Source: RZZS01 sp964498755 (GTDB lineage Bacteria; Pseudomonadota; Alphaproteobacteria; Micavibrionales; Micavibrionaceae). From it: a DNA stretch of 64,000 nt. Under the pieces are notes generated by a model. The model did no database searches. It was not told where the DNA came from and saw only the letters and a list, made by a program, of their open reading frames with translations. Location of the stretch: assembly GCA_964498755.1 (NCBI GenBank), contig CAZCIB010000007.1, forward strand, positions 1 to 64,000, given 5' to 3'. The translations under genes and the position numbers were made by a program. This document shows positions 41,604 through 51,000 of this stretch, in pieces (the first letter of the stretch is position 1; the number at the start of each line of letters is the position of its first letter).

Positions 41604-43934
41604 CTATTCCGCGGCAGCTTCCTCTTCCTCGCGCGCATTCCGCGGCAGGCGCAGGATTACCGATGTGCCTTCGCCTGTTTCGCTTTCCAGCGAAATGCGA
41701 CCGCCATGCAGCTCGATAATGTTTTTGACGAGCGACAAACCAAGGCCCGCGCCCCCGCGCGCTGAAACGCCGTCCTGACGCACGGTGTTTTGCACGCGTT
41801 CGAAAGGCTGGAAGATCCTTTGCTGGTCTTCTTTTGAAATTCCACTGCCCGTATCGCTCACGATAATACGCACTTCGCCGCCGGTGCGGGAAGCCGAGAG
41901 AGAGATTTTACCGCCTTGCGGGGTAAAGGTTATGGCGTTGCGGATCAGGTTCAAAAGCACCTGTTTGAGCCTGCGTTCGTCGGCGTGGATGGTTCCGATA
42001 TTGCGCGGGCAGTTCACTTCCACGTCTATTTTCTCTTTCCGCGCCCACTCGCCCATCAGGTCACGCATATCGGAAAGAAGCTTGTAAAGTTTGACATCGC
42101 CGCGCTCAAGCGTGAGATACCCAGCCTCGATCGTCGACAGATCAAGAATGTCGTTGATGAGATTGAGAAGTCTCTCGCCCGCATCATGCATGCTGCGCGT
42201 GTATTCCTTCTGGCGGTCGTTCAGTTGGCCAAAATACTCGTTCTCAAGTATTTCATTAAATCCCATAATCGCGTTGAGCGGCGTGCGCAGCTGATAGGAG
42301 ACGTTGGCGAGAAAGTCCAGTTTCAGCCGCTCCGCAGCTTCCAGCGCGGCGTTTTTTTCGCGGAGGGCGTTTTCAACCTGCACCGAATCGCTGACATCCG
42401 ACCATGAAATCAGGACCCCGCCATCCGGTAACGGGACGGTCGTGTAGTCCAGAACGCAACCGTCTTTGCGGACAAGCCGTCCTTCCTTCTGGCGCCTTTC
42501 CAGACCCAGCTTGATCATTTCCTCTTTTTGTTGCTCCCAGCCGCCATGGCTGAAGTACTCCTTGCGGCGTTCGGTTACGCGCGTGATATGCGGCTCGCCG
42601 TCAAGGTCTTCCGGGTTCAGGCCCCACATTTTTGCGTAAGTGGGGTTCCAGAGTTTGACTCGCCCGTCCGAGCCAAACACCACAACGCCTTCCGCGAGAT
42701 TATCCAGCGTTTCTTTCTGCACGGCGATGAGCGTATTGTACGATGATTCAAGCTCGAGACGGCTTGTCACGTCTTCAAACGTCATCATCAGGCCGCCCAT
42801 CGGGTGCGGGATCACCAACATGCGCAGGGCCGAGCCATCGGGCAGGTAAAGCATGTCCTCGGCGGGATCTATAAGATCCGTGAACATGGACAGCCAGCTT
42901 TGCTTGTATTTGCGAAAATCAGCCTGCTCGGGAAGCCTGCGCGATTCGCGCAGTTTTTCCATTATTTCGCCCAAACTTGGATGCGTGTTCAGCCACTGGT
43001 CATTCAGATGCCAGAGCTGGGAAAAGGCAGAGTTATAAAATTCGAGTTTTTGATCGGCCGTAAAAATGGAAATTGCGGAACGCAGTTGCTCCAGAAGCTC
43101 GCGGTTTGCGGAGAGATAGCGCTTGAGCTCGCTTTCAAGGTCTTCTTCCCGCGTCAGGTCAACGCTGTGTCCGATCGTAACGCTATGCTCTCGTACGGGC
43201 GCTTCGGAAATGCGCAGCAATCTGCGGTTGCCCGAGAGAATACTGTGCATGTCGACGGTTTTGACGTCGTTTTCGGCAAGCGCTTCCTTTGCCAGTTTTT
43301 TTAACGGATTGTTGCTGATAGATTTTTTCGTTTTTTGCAGCGCGGTGAGCGGCAGCTCTTTTTGCTCGGCGATAATGTCCGCGGGCGTGGAGCCGAGCAT
43401 GTCGGCATAGGTTTTATTGCTCCATTCCAGCTCGGCCCCGGCGTTTCTGATCCACATGGGAATCCGGACCTGATCCAGGGCGCTGTTCAGTTTTTCCGCC
43501 GCCTGTTCATGGAATTCCGCCTGCTCTTCCAGTTCACGGCTTTTCAGAACATGCTGCGTTTCGTCGGTGAGCCAGAAAACACGGTAATGATCGGAAAATT
43601 TTAGGTCCTGACCCACAGTTCCCGTCAGCGCAAAAACTTTTTCTCCGTCCTTGCGTTCAACACGAACCGTAAATGCGTGGCCGTTGCGGTTCATGCGGTC
43701 GACCATGCTTTCAAAAGCCGCGGCGCTATCAGCTTTCAGGGCATTGCTGATATCTGCGGTATTTTCCAGCTTGCGAAGTTGAAGCAGCTCAACGAAGCCG
43801 CGACTGAACACCGGCGCGCCTTCTTTGGAAAAGCCGCAATACTCTCCCGGTACAGCCGACAAAAAAGCTTCAAGGCGTGATTTTTCTTCCTCAAGCGCTT
43901 CCGTTCCCGCAATTTTTTTGATCCAGCTTATCAA
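41604..43934 (-). CDS. divL: DivL-like PAS sensor kinase homolog with Tyr in place of H-box His
   Basis: A 776-residue signalling protein. A short hydrophobic N-terminus is followed by about four PAS-type segments (near residues 20-140, 150-260, 275-400, 410-530). A DHp domain comes next, whose H-box reads LDFLANVSYQLRTPLN: Tyr (codon at 42294-42296, residue ~547) replaces the phospho-accepting His. The ATP-binding domain keeps its N box (LLNLIRNAITF) and glycine boxes (DTGSGIS, GAGLGLSLVK). DivL of Caulobacter has the same Tyr (Y550) and controls CckA and cell polarity. The neighbourhood tsaE-nucleotidyltransferase-addB-addA-trxA is also the divL neighbourhood in other alphaproteobacteria (from memory). 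The only start is TTG 43934, nine bases after an in-frame stop. Confidence 0.85.
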   Translation of the reverse strand: MISWIKKIAGTEALEEEKSRLEAFLSAVPGEYCGFSKEGAPVFSRGFVELLQLRKLENTADISNALKADSAAAFESMVDRMNRNGHAFTVRVERKDGEKVFALTGTVGQDLKFSDHYRVFWLTDETQHVLKSRELEEQAEFHEQAAEKLNSALDQVRIPMWIRNAGAELEWSNKTYADMLGSTPADIIAEQKELPLTALQKTKKSISNNPLKKLAKEALAENDVKTVDMHSILSGNRRLLRISEAPVREHSVTIGHSVDLTREEDLESELKRYLSANRELLEQLRSAISIFTADQKLEFYNSAFSQLWHLNDQWLNTHPSLGEIMEKLRESRRLPEQADFRKYKQSWLSMFTDLIDPAEDMLYLPDGSALRMLVIPHPMGGLMMTFEDVTSRLELESSYNTLIAVQKETLDNLAEGVVVFGSDGRVKLWNPTYAKMWGLNPEDLDGEPHITRVTERRKEYFSHGGWEQQKEEMIKLGLERRQKEGRLVRKDGCVLDYTTVPLPDGGVLISWSDVSDSVQVENALREKNAALEAAERLKLDFLANVSYQLRTPLNAIMGFNEILENEYFGQLNDRQKEYTRSMHDAGERLLNLINDILDLSTIEAGYLTLERGDVKLYKLLSDMRDLMGEWARKEKIDVEVNCPRNIGTIHADERRLKQVLLNLIRNAITFTPQGGKISLSASRTGGEVRIIVSDTGSGISKEDQQRIFQPFERVQNTVRQDGVSARGGAGLGLSLVKNIIELHGGRISLESETGEGTSVILRLPRNAREEEEAAAE

Positions 43935-44071
43935 GACCGCTCAAAGCCACTTTCTGGTTAAGATACGGTGATATTAAAGCATATGCGACGCAAACGAAAG
44001 CCGGATAAGCCTCTTGTGCCATTTGGGTCTAGCATCTATATAACAAAGATATACTCTAAAAAGGATGGATC

Positions 44072-44812
44072 ATGCCCAGACAACAGACAACTTCCGCCGA
44101 CTCGATGGCAGAGGCGACCAGAAGCCGGGCCAGTTTTTCCGGCCATGGCGGATCGAAAGGCGCGGCAGGTTACCAGGAGCCTGGTTCAGCTTCAATTGAC
44201 TGCGATTTTCTGGATGAAGAGGGGCAAAGCCTGTCCATAAATCCCCAGGCGGGCGGTTTTGAAAACATCAGTATCGGCCTTGCCTGGGATCAGATGGTCC
44301 GCAAGGAAAAAAAGCTCTTTGGCCTTGTGACGCTGAACAAGGTCATTGACGTTGATCTCGATCTCGGCTGTTTCTACGAGCTTCAAGATGGAACGCGCGG
44401 CGTTTTGCAGCCCTTCGGCGATCACTACGGCAGTTTGAAGCAGCCGCCTTTTATTCAACTTTCCGGGGATGAAAGAGAAGGCGACGAGGAAGGCGATGAT
44501 GAATACATTCTGATTAACGGGCAGAAATGGCCTGATATCAAACGCGTTCTGATGTATGTTTATATATATGGCGGCGTACCGAACTGGGGCATGCTCAAGC
44601 CGCAGGCGCATGTGCGCATCCCCGGAGAATCGCCGATGATTGTGACTTTACACACGACGCGCTCGGAACTCTCTCTTTGCGCCCTGGCCATGATTGAGAA
44701 CGTGCGCGGTGGTTTGCGTCTGACAAATCACACTGAATACTATCCCGGTCACGCTGAAATGGATCGGGCTTTCGGGTTCGGCTTAAGCTGGGAAGATGGC
44801 GAAAAACTCTAA
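44072..44812 (+). CDS. TerA-like tellurium/stress-resistance family protein
   Basis: A 246-residue cytosolic protein. The N-terminal 50 residues are Ser/Gly-rich and likely disordered. The body matches the TerD-superfamily TerA branch: ISIGLAWDQM, VIDVDLDLGCFYELQDGTRGVLQPFG, PFIQLSGDERE, a variable acidic loop, LINGQKWPDIKRVLMYVYIYGG and a late HAEMDRAFGFGLSWEDG. TerD-like beta sandwiches bind calcium and occur in stress and defence-related clusters; their biochemistry is unsettled. AAGGAT lies before the ATG. A TerD homolog follows after 88 bases. Confidence 0.8.
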   Translation: MPRQQTTSADSMAEATRSRASFSGHGGSKGAAGYQEPGSASIDCDFLDEEGQSLSINPQAGGFENISIGLAWDQMVRKEKKLFGLVTLNKVIDVDLDLGCFYELQDGTRGVLQPFGDHYGSLKQPPFIQLSGDEREGDEEGDDEYILINGQKWPDIKRVLMYVYIYGGVPNWGMLKPQAHVRIPGESPMIVTLHTTRSELSLCALAMIENVRGGLRLTNHTEYYPGHAEMDRAFGFGLSWEDGEKL

Positions 44813-44900
44813 ATTCCGGAGATTGAGTTTTGCGCAATAGTCTCCGTGCGAGTAACATTGTAACAGGTATTCAATTTTCCATCTGCCGGAGCCAGTGTCC

Positions 44901-45593
44901 ATGTCTGACGATTCATTCAGCTTTAATCCCAACGTGAAGGATGATGAAAACGAAGAGGAGGAAGAGTTCTCTTTTGACGAAGAGGCTTTCTATCAGGAAC
45001 AGGATGGACTGACCCGGGTCAAGAAAGGCGAGATCTTCGAGATAAAAAAAGCCGATCCCACTTTAAGGGAATTTATGATTGGCCTGGGCTGGGAAGTCAG
45101 AAATTTCGAGGGCGAGCGCGTTGATATGGACGCAAGCGTCTTTGTGCTGGGCAGGGACGGCAAAACCCGCGTCGACAGCGATTTTATTTTCTACAATAAC
45201 AGAACGGGATGCGATGGCGCAGTGCGCCATTCCGGTGACAGCAGAACAGGAGCCGGGGATGGCGACGATGAAACGATATTCGTCGATTTAAACGGGCTGC
45301 CCTATGAGGTTGATAAGATCAGCGTTGTCGTCTCCATATACCGGGGCAAAGAGCTTGCGCATGACTTTTCGCAGGTAAGGGACTTGTTTATGCGCATTGC
45401 GAATGTTGATACGGACTACGAGCTTTGCCGTATAGAGCTTGACGGCCAGATTGACGATTTAAAGTCAACCGGCCTCGTCATATGCGAAATTATCAGAGAC
45501 GGGCCTTACTGGAACATGAATGCGACGGTGGAAACTTTCAAAGGCGGACTCGGGGCGATCGCCACAGCTTATGGCATTATCGTACAGGAATAA
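44901..45593 (+). CDS. TerD family protein
   Basis: A 230-residue cytosolic protein with an acidic N-terminal extension (about residues 1-35) and a TerD core: GLGWEVRNFEGERVDMDASVFVLGRDGKTR, DFIFYNN, then a calcium-ligand block DGDDETIFVDL and SVVVSIYRG (family motifs). ATG 44901 has GGAG nine bases upstream; GTG 44895 is too close to it. Likely cotranscribed with the TerA-like gene and ended by the hairpin at 45598. Confidence 0.85.
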   Translation: MSDDSFSFNPNVKDDENEEEEEFSFDEEAFYQEQDGLTRVKKGEIFEIKKADPTLREFMIGLGWEVRNFEGERVDMDASVFVLGRDGKTRVDSDFIFYNNRTGCDGAVRHSGDSRTGAGDGDDETIFVDLNGLPYEVDKISVVVSIYRGKELAHDFSQVRDLFMRIANVDTDYELCRIELDGQIDDLKSTGLVICEIIRDGPYWNMNATVETFKGGLGAIATAYGIIVQE

Positions 45594-45597
45594 AAGA

Positions 45598-45618
45598 GCG
45601 CCCGGTTTTTGCGGGCGC
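45598..45618. terminator. GC hairpin between convergent terD and hypothetical gene
   Basis: Perfect 7-bp stem GCGCCCG (45598-45604) and CGGGCGC (45612-45618), 7-base loop. A T-run is weak on the plus strand; on the minus strand the sequence after it reads CTCTTTTATT, so it may end transcripts in both directions. Confidence 0.5.
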
Positions 45619-45645
45619 AAGAGTTAATGTCGGGCGAAGGTAATA

Positions 45646-46173
45646 TCAAACGTCTACGAAATAAGCGTCCTCAGGCCGGATCTTCTTTTTGGCGAAGTAA
45701 CGCCCGCACAGACTTTTCAGCTCTTTTTCGAAATCCTGGGTCAGATTGCCGTCATCTTCCTGAATGCCCTGATCTAAGAGGGTTGAAATGGCGCGATGGT
45801 GCGCGTCAATGACTTCAACCGCGTCTCCATCGATTTCTTGAATGTTCTCAAGGAAGAACAGCATTATCTCGGCAAGCTTGCTCACGAAGGGATAATGGAA
45901 AAGCGCGGCGTTGCCCTTTATCTGCATGGCAAGGTCCGTCATTATGTTGAGCGTGTAGCTTTCTGAAAAGCGAGCAAGTCGGGCTTTCTCCAGCTCGCGT
46001 GAAAGATCTTCCAGTAATTCGGCCCCCATTGGCGCAAAGTCAAAGTCATTATTGTTCATGACTTCCTGACACTGGCGGATGACGGCTTCATCAAGAGGCC
46101 CGGAGCCCACTTTCATCTGGAGCATGCGGTCAGCTTTGTAAATTCGCGGCTCACGATTTTGTTGCTGTAACAT
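45646..46173 (-). CDS. Conserved hypothetical protein beside response regulator
   Basis: A 175-residue helical protein without membrane segment or signal. I recognise no named family. It has conserved-looking motifs EVMNNNDFDFAPMGAELLEDLSREL and GNAALFHYPFVSKLAEIMLFFLENI, and ends KKIRPEDAYFVDV. AAGGAGAT lies eight bases before ATG 46173. It lies downstream of a single-domain response regulator (140-base gap), so a regulatory link with that protein is plausible. A tandem 15-base repeat occurs in the gap upstream of its ribosome site. Confidence 0.65.
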   Translation of the reverse strand: MLQQQNREPRIYKADRMLQMKVGSGPLDEAVIRQCQEVMNNNDFDFAPMGAELLEDLSRELEKARLARFSESYTLNIMTDLAMQIKGNAALFHYPFVSKLAEIMLFFLENIQEIDGDAVEVIDAHHRAISTLLDQGIQEDDGNLTQDFEKELKSLCGRYFAKKKIRPEDAYFVDV

Positions 46174-46209
46174 AGGCGTAATCTCCTTCTTTACAGGTAC
46201 GCGGAACGT

Positions 46210-46239
46210 TTATAGTAACTCTGGTTATAGTGACTCCGG
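46210..46239. promoter_or_regulatory. Tandem 15-bp direct repeat, possible operator
   Basis: TTATAGTAACTCTGG (46210-46224) is followed immediately by TTATAGTGACTCCGG (46225-46239), 13/15 identical. It lies 37 bases upstream of the ATG at 46173 and on the promoter side of that gene, a placement that suits a protein-binding site. Function unproven. Confidence 0.4.
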
Positions 46240-46313
46240 TAAATTGCAATTTTTTTATGGATATGTACCAAAGCTTACAATACAAGACTAAAGCGGTACT
46301 GTTTAATATTTTC

Positions 46314-46820
46314 CTAAGCTGACATAAGCTTGTCCGCCTTTCTTTTTTTGGGCCCTTTATATGCGGCATGCTTTATTCTTCGCCTGTCCGGGCCAAAGAA
46401 ATCCGGCGAGTTATCTATGAAGTCCCGGGGTCTGTTAATGACGTAGGCTACGCGCCGCGCCAGATCTTCCGCAGAAAAAGGCTTTGCAAGATATTCCGTG
46501 ACGCCAATATCCCGGGCCAACGTAATGCGAGGCTGGGCATTATAGCCCGTAAGCATAATAATCGGGACCATTCTGTTGCGGGACGATGGGTTGAGCCTGA
46601 TTTCACGGACAAGATCGGGCCCATGCATGGGTTCCATATGCCAGTCGACCAGGACAATATCCGGCGCCTCGCTCTGGAAGATACGAAAACCCTCTTCGCC
46701 GCCCGTAGCGCAATAAATCTTGCCGACGCCAAGCGTTTCGAGGACTGCCTCAACCAGCCGTAACATGGGAAGCGTATCCTCAACGACAAGCACGCTGAGC
46801 TTTTCAAAATCAAAGGGCAT
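46314..46820 (-). CDS. Single-domain response regulator with C-terminal basic extension
   Basis: A 168-residue CheY-like receiver. Acidic pair E14/D15, phospho-acceptor D59 (IVLVDWHMEP), Thr in IIMLTGYNA and Lys in YLAKPFSAEDL are all present, so it can be phosphorylated. After the receiver (~residue 125) comes an extension with DFIDNSPDFFGPDRRR and a Lys/Arg-rich end, a pattern common in alphaproteobacterial stand-alone regulators. Partner kinase unknown. The gene is transcribed toward the conserved hypothetical gene. Confidence 0.9.
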   Translation of the reverse strand: MPFDFEKLSVLVVEDTLPMLRLVEAVLETLGVGKIYCATGGEEGFRIFQSEAPDIVLVDWHMEPMHGPDLVREIRLNPSSRNRMVPIIMLTGYNAQPRITLARDIGVTEYLAKPFSAEDLARRVAYVINRPRDFIDNSPDFFGPDRRRIKHAAYKGPKKRKADKLMSA

Positions 46821-46936
46821 ACTTTACTTTATCCGGATGCAGGGACTAATCGCAAACACAATACGCACGACATGGAAAACACGGCGTAGAAAGCAAGACA
46901 ACCTGTACTTAAGATAGTTTTGGCAGGTCAAATAGA

Positions 46937-47496
46937 AAACTCCGGACCCAGCCCAATGCATCTGGCCCGCAAGGACCCGACGCACCGAGACCAGAGCCCG
47001 GAGTTTCTTTTGGGAAGCGTATGTCTGAAAAACTTACGGACGATCAACATACGAATATGCCACATACGTCGGTAACCTCTCAGACTTGCCTTGATCGGAA
47101 ATAAAGCTTCACAACGCAAGTTGCTACTCCTTCATTCCGCGGATGACCCCCATCCGCTATATTTCAAGTGGCGATCAACCACATCGCAGAGATTGTATGA
47201 AGGCAATCACTGCTGAAAGCATGATCAACGCGTATCAATTAAATCCACCCCGCTTTTGTTTTTAACGTGGCGAACCACGGGTCAGCAAAGACGGAACTAT
47301 AAATACGCTCACATACTTTCTTAATCTGACTTGGGCCGCCTTTACGTGAAAGGTCTGACACATCGTCAAATTCGGAAGATATCAACCAAAACATCTCCCA
47401 ACATCTTCAGTTTAAAGAACTTTCTTAAAAGAACTTGCCCGCTGAAGACAGTTTCAACATGACTCGAAGCCTTGATCATGTCGAGTCATTTTTTTT
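46937..47496 (+). ncRNA. Candidate non-coding RNA(s) ending at orphan terminator
   Basis: The hairpins listed for this region occur in series and are followed by a strong forward terminator, although there is no forward protein gene between 46821 and 48022. This suggests one or more small RNAs on the plus strand. The 5' end is unknown; the interval given simply starts at the first stem. I could not match it to tmRNA, RNase P RNA, SRP RNA or 6S RNA motifs. Confidence 0.35.
47459..47496 (+). terminator. Strong orphan Rho-independent terminator
   Basis: Perfect 9-bp stem ATGACTCGA (47459-47467) and TCGAGTCAT (47481-47489) with a 13-base loop and then a run of seven T (47490-47496). It lies about 525 bases upstream of the adhesin start and far from any forward gene end. 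Confidence 0.85.
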
Positions 47497-47606
47497 GGTT
47501 TTTGAACAAAAATTTTATAATTTGTTGCCCTGTGGAAATATTGTTTCAATCAAAAAACTGCGGGGCTCAAGCGTTGCGTTAAATTTCCAACACTATAATG
47601 CACAGC

Positions 47607-47615
47607 TTATCCACA
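47607..47615 (+). promoter_or_regulatory. Consensus DnaA-box-like 9-mer
   Basis: TTATCCACA, an exact match to the consensus DnaA box, in AT-rich intergenic DNA. It is followed by an eight-T run. No cluster of boxes is seen, so this may be chance or a single regulatory DnaA site rather than an origin. Confidence 0.35.
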
Positions 47616-47916
47616 GCTCTTTTTTTTGAAAATTTTTACCCGGGAAGACGAAAACTGAGACTTAAAGTTGGCGTTTCGTAAAAAAACTCAGCCTGATTTA
47701 CGATCCAGAAACGCAATTTTCAAATCGATTCGCTCTGGAAAAGTGTTTATTAACAGGGCTGTAAGAGCATTGCAAGGGGCTTGCCGATTTAAAGCGCACG
47801 GGCTCTAATTTTTTCTTGAAAAAAGGACAAAATTTGTAAACTTGATAAGCCTGTAAATACAGTTAGTTAGGATGTTAAAAATGGCGCATTATGGCAAAAA
47901 ATTTTGACATAATCTG

Positions 47917-47945
47917 TTGACAAGTGGTAAAACAAAGGTTAAACC
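47917..47945 (+). promoter_or_regulatory. Possible sigma-70-type promoter of the adhesin gene
   Basis: TTGACA (47917-47922), 17-base spacer, TAAACC (47940-47945). A second TTGACA at 47904 lies just upstream. The -10 box is only a weak match. Downstream, TTAG-N7-TTAA (47957-47971) resembles a CtrA site with one mismatch. Confidence 0.35.
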
Positions 47946-48021
47946 ATTTTCATCTGTTAGGAACTTGTTAATTATTTACCGGAGCCAGATCAAGGCTTCG
48001 ATCGGGAAAAAGGAGCATAAA

Positions 48022-51000
48022 ATGGATTCGAGCAACGCCGTCATCGTTGATCCTGGTATGGACGCGACTACAGTAGTTTCAATAGATCAGGGCAGCGAAA
48101 CCGCTTTTGGTTTTGAGGTGTCTGATATCAGCAATATGGTCGTTACAAATGACGGCTCCCTTGAAATTTTTCTGAACAGCGGCGGCAAGGTTATTGTCGA
48201 GAACTTTGAAGAGCTCGCAGGTAACGGCATTAATATTCCGCTGTCTGATGGCACTGTTGTTGAAACAGCGGCGCTTTACAGTACGCTCGCCGGGACGGAA
48301 ACCGCCGGGGCCGGAGACGTAGCCACGGGCAATGTTGGCGATGTTGGCAGCGCCGACGTTGTGATTATTTCCCGGCCCGCCGCCGGTTCTACAGAGGAGG
48401 TTACGCTCGAATCCGGTCAGACCTACAGCTTTGATTTTGATCTTTTTGCTCCTGAAACCGTCACCGAAAACGGGACCGCGCTAGAAATCGCGTTCGAAGA
48501 CGGCGGACTCCTTATATTAAACGATTTTGCGCAGACCCAATCCGGCGCGCTTCCTCCCGAACTGACTCTGGCTGACGGCTCCGTTATTTCCGGCGAAGAG
48601 CTGATCACCACAGTTCGTCTCGCAAAAACGATGCCGGAAGACGAGCTGCTTGAGGATATTGAAGAGCCGCAAACCGCTGGCCGCGAGCAGCAGCAGGTCA
48701 TGGACATAACCGAGGTCGCGGCCACGACGGAAGATACGCCTACGCAAAATTTGCTGGAGGCGCAAATAAATGAAGAGATTACGGCGCGCGATATGAACGA
48801 CGCCGAAGATGTGAATGAAATTGCGCAGGAGCTCGCGCAGACCGAGCCCGCCGGCGGTGAAGAGCTGGCGCAGGTCGCGCAGCAGCTGGCGCAAATCGAA
48901 CCTGCCGCAGGTGATCAGGCCGGTGGCGGTGATCGCGGCGGTTTTGGATTCCAGTCGGATGTCACTCCGGTTGCCGTTGGTCCGATTAACGCCATTGGCC
49001 CGCTCGGTCCGACGGCTCTGCAATACGGCGTCAGCTTCCAGAACGCGCAGGTTTTCCCTGAGGAATTCGTTGAAATTGATCCTCTCGCGCCGCCGACGCT
49101 TCTGGTGAATGGCGGCCTTGATAGCGCTGAAGTGTATGAAGACGGCAGCGTGTTCGTGCCGATCGTCGCGGCCCTGGATCCGTCCAATCCGTCCGGCACT
49201 TTCCTGACGCTGACGCTGACCGGCGTTGACCCGTCCGTATTCAGCGGTCCGGATTTCACGCCGACCGGCAACCCGGGCGAGTACGAGCTGGTTCTTCCGC
49301 CGGGAGATAATTACGACGGCGGCATTACGCTGACGCCTCCGCCGCAAAGCGATATTGATCTGAGCGCGATTAGTGTGACCGCGACGGCCACCAGCCCCGC
49401 AACGGAACAGGTTGCGTCCGTGAATGACAGCTTTGATACGATCGTCGACGCCGTGGCGGACGAGCCGGACGTTGACGGCGACGATAACAGCGGCCTTGAA
49501 GATACGCCGCTTGCCGTCAACATAACGGGAAGCCTTGGGGCGGATGATTTCGACGGCTCGGAATCGATTTTGAAGTATGAAATCGCGATTCAGCCGGGAG
49601 CAGGATATTCCGTAGACGATTTCACGTTCAATCAGGGCACGGACCTCGGCGGCGGCGTATGGGAATTCACGCCGGCTGAGCTAACCGGCCTTGAAGTGAC
49701 GCCGCCTCTGGACTTTGTCGGCGACGTGCCGATGGAAGTCACGATCTTCAACACTGAAATTCCGGTGAGCGACAGGGAGTTTGACGACACGAATGACAAC
49801 AATCAGGCCGATGACACGTTTACGTTGACGTGGTTCCCGGATCTGAACCCGCCGAAACTGACCGTTAACAACAATATTGACGATGCGGTCGTTAAAGAAG
49901 ACGGCAGCGTTGACGTGCCGGTTACGGCGGAATTCGACGGCACGGCCGGCGCGATTGCGGGCAATGAAGTGATGACGCTGACCGTGTCCGGCATTGACCC
50001 GAGCTGGACCGCGACGCTCGAAGGCGAAGCTGGCTCCGTCTGGACGCCAACCGGCAATCCGGGCGAGTTCGCGATCACGCTTCCCGCGGGCGTCGAATAT
50101 GACGGCAAGTTTACGTTTGAGCCTCCGGCGGATAGCGATCTCGACATGACCGGGCTGAACGTCACGGCCAGCGTCTACGATCCCGATCTCGATAAGACTG
50201 CGAGCACAAGCGACGGCTTTAACGTGATTACGGACGCCGTCGCCGACGATCCGACGCTTTCCGCTTCTTCTCCGGGCGGCGAAGAAGACAGCACGATCGA
50301 TCTTGATATCACGACGGCTGTCACGGACACCGACTCTTCGGAAATCATCGACCGCATCGAGGTTGACCTCAGCGACTTTCCGGCGGGCGTAACGCTGACG
50401 GCGGGAACGCAGAACGGGGATATCTGGACGCTTGCCCCGTCCGATCTGACCGGTCTCGGCATCAAAGTGCCGCACGGCGTGACGGGCGATTTCGACATTA
50501 AAGTCACGTCCTTCTCGCAGGAAACCGTTGTTCCGAACGATCCGGCAAACGAAGAAGTCGATTTCTCGGATAACGAGGCGGACACGACGAAGACGATCAC
50601 AATCACGGTTGACCCGGACAACGTCCCTGAGAACGTCGGCGCGGCGAATGCGGGCGAAGAAGGCGTTCTTGAGGCCTTAAGCGCGCTTGAGCTCACCGGC
50701 ACGGTCAACGCCGATTTCGGCGACGATACGCCGGGCTCGTTCACAGGCTCCGGAAATTACGGCGCGAGCGGCTCCATTCAGACCGGAACGCTCCGCAGCA
50801 ACGGCGTGGAAGTGACCGTCAGCTTTGACCCGGCCACGAACACCTATACGGGCGCCGCCGGTACGACGCCTGTCTTTGAACTCGTTGTAGAGAATGACGG
50901 CGACTATACGTTCAAGCTGTTTGAAGAGCTCGACCACAACGATCCGAACCTCAATGACAATACGGCGCCGGATGAGGGCGACGTGATTCAGCTGAGCTTC

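Larger units (their letters stand above)
46821..47916. other. 1.1-kb region without protein-coding genes, structured
   Basis: No reading frame here has a convincing ribosome site or protein-like composition. Seen in it: long-range stem AAACTCCGG/CCGGAGTTT (46937-46945 with 46998-47006), stem CGTATGT/ACATACG (47018-47024 with 47047-47053), hairpin GCGGATG/CATCCGC (47139-47157), hairpin CGTGG-CGAA-CCACG (47266-47279), hairpin CCTTT-ACGTG-AAAGG (47339-47353), a forward terminator at 47459, a DnaA-box-like 9-mer at 47607, and AT-rich DNA leading to the adhesin promoter. Confidence 0.7.

Noticed and set aside
43968..44240. 90-codon plus-strand frame before the TerA-like gene
   Set aside because: Overlaps the start of the TerA-like gene in another frame and lacks a ribosome site.
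46928..47119. 63-codon minus-strand frame in the non-coding region
   Set aside because: No ribosome site, basic random composition, and it coincides with the paired stems.
46937..47496. tmRNA, RNase P RNA, SRP RNA or 6S RNA
   Set aside because: None of the diagnostic core sequences I know for these RNAs was found on either strand.
46821..48021. Chromosomal replication origin
   Set aside because: Only one consensus DnaA box, no dnaA, hemE, parA/B or dnaN nearby, and no cluster of boxes.
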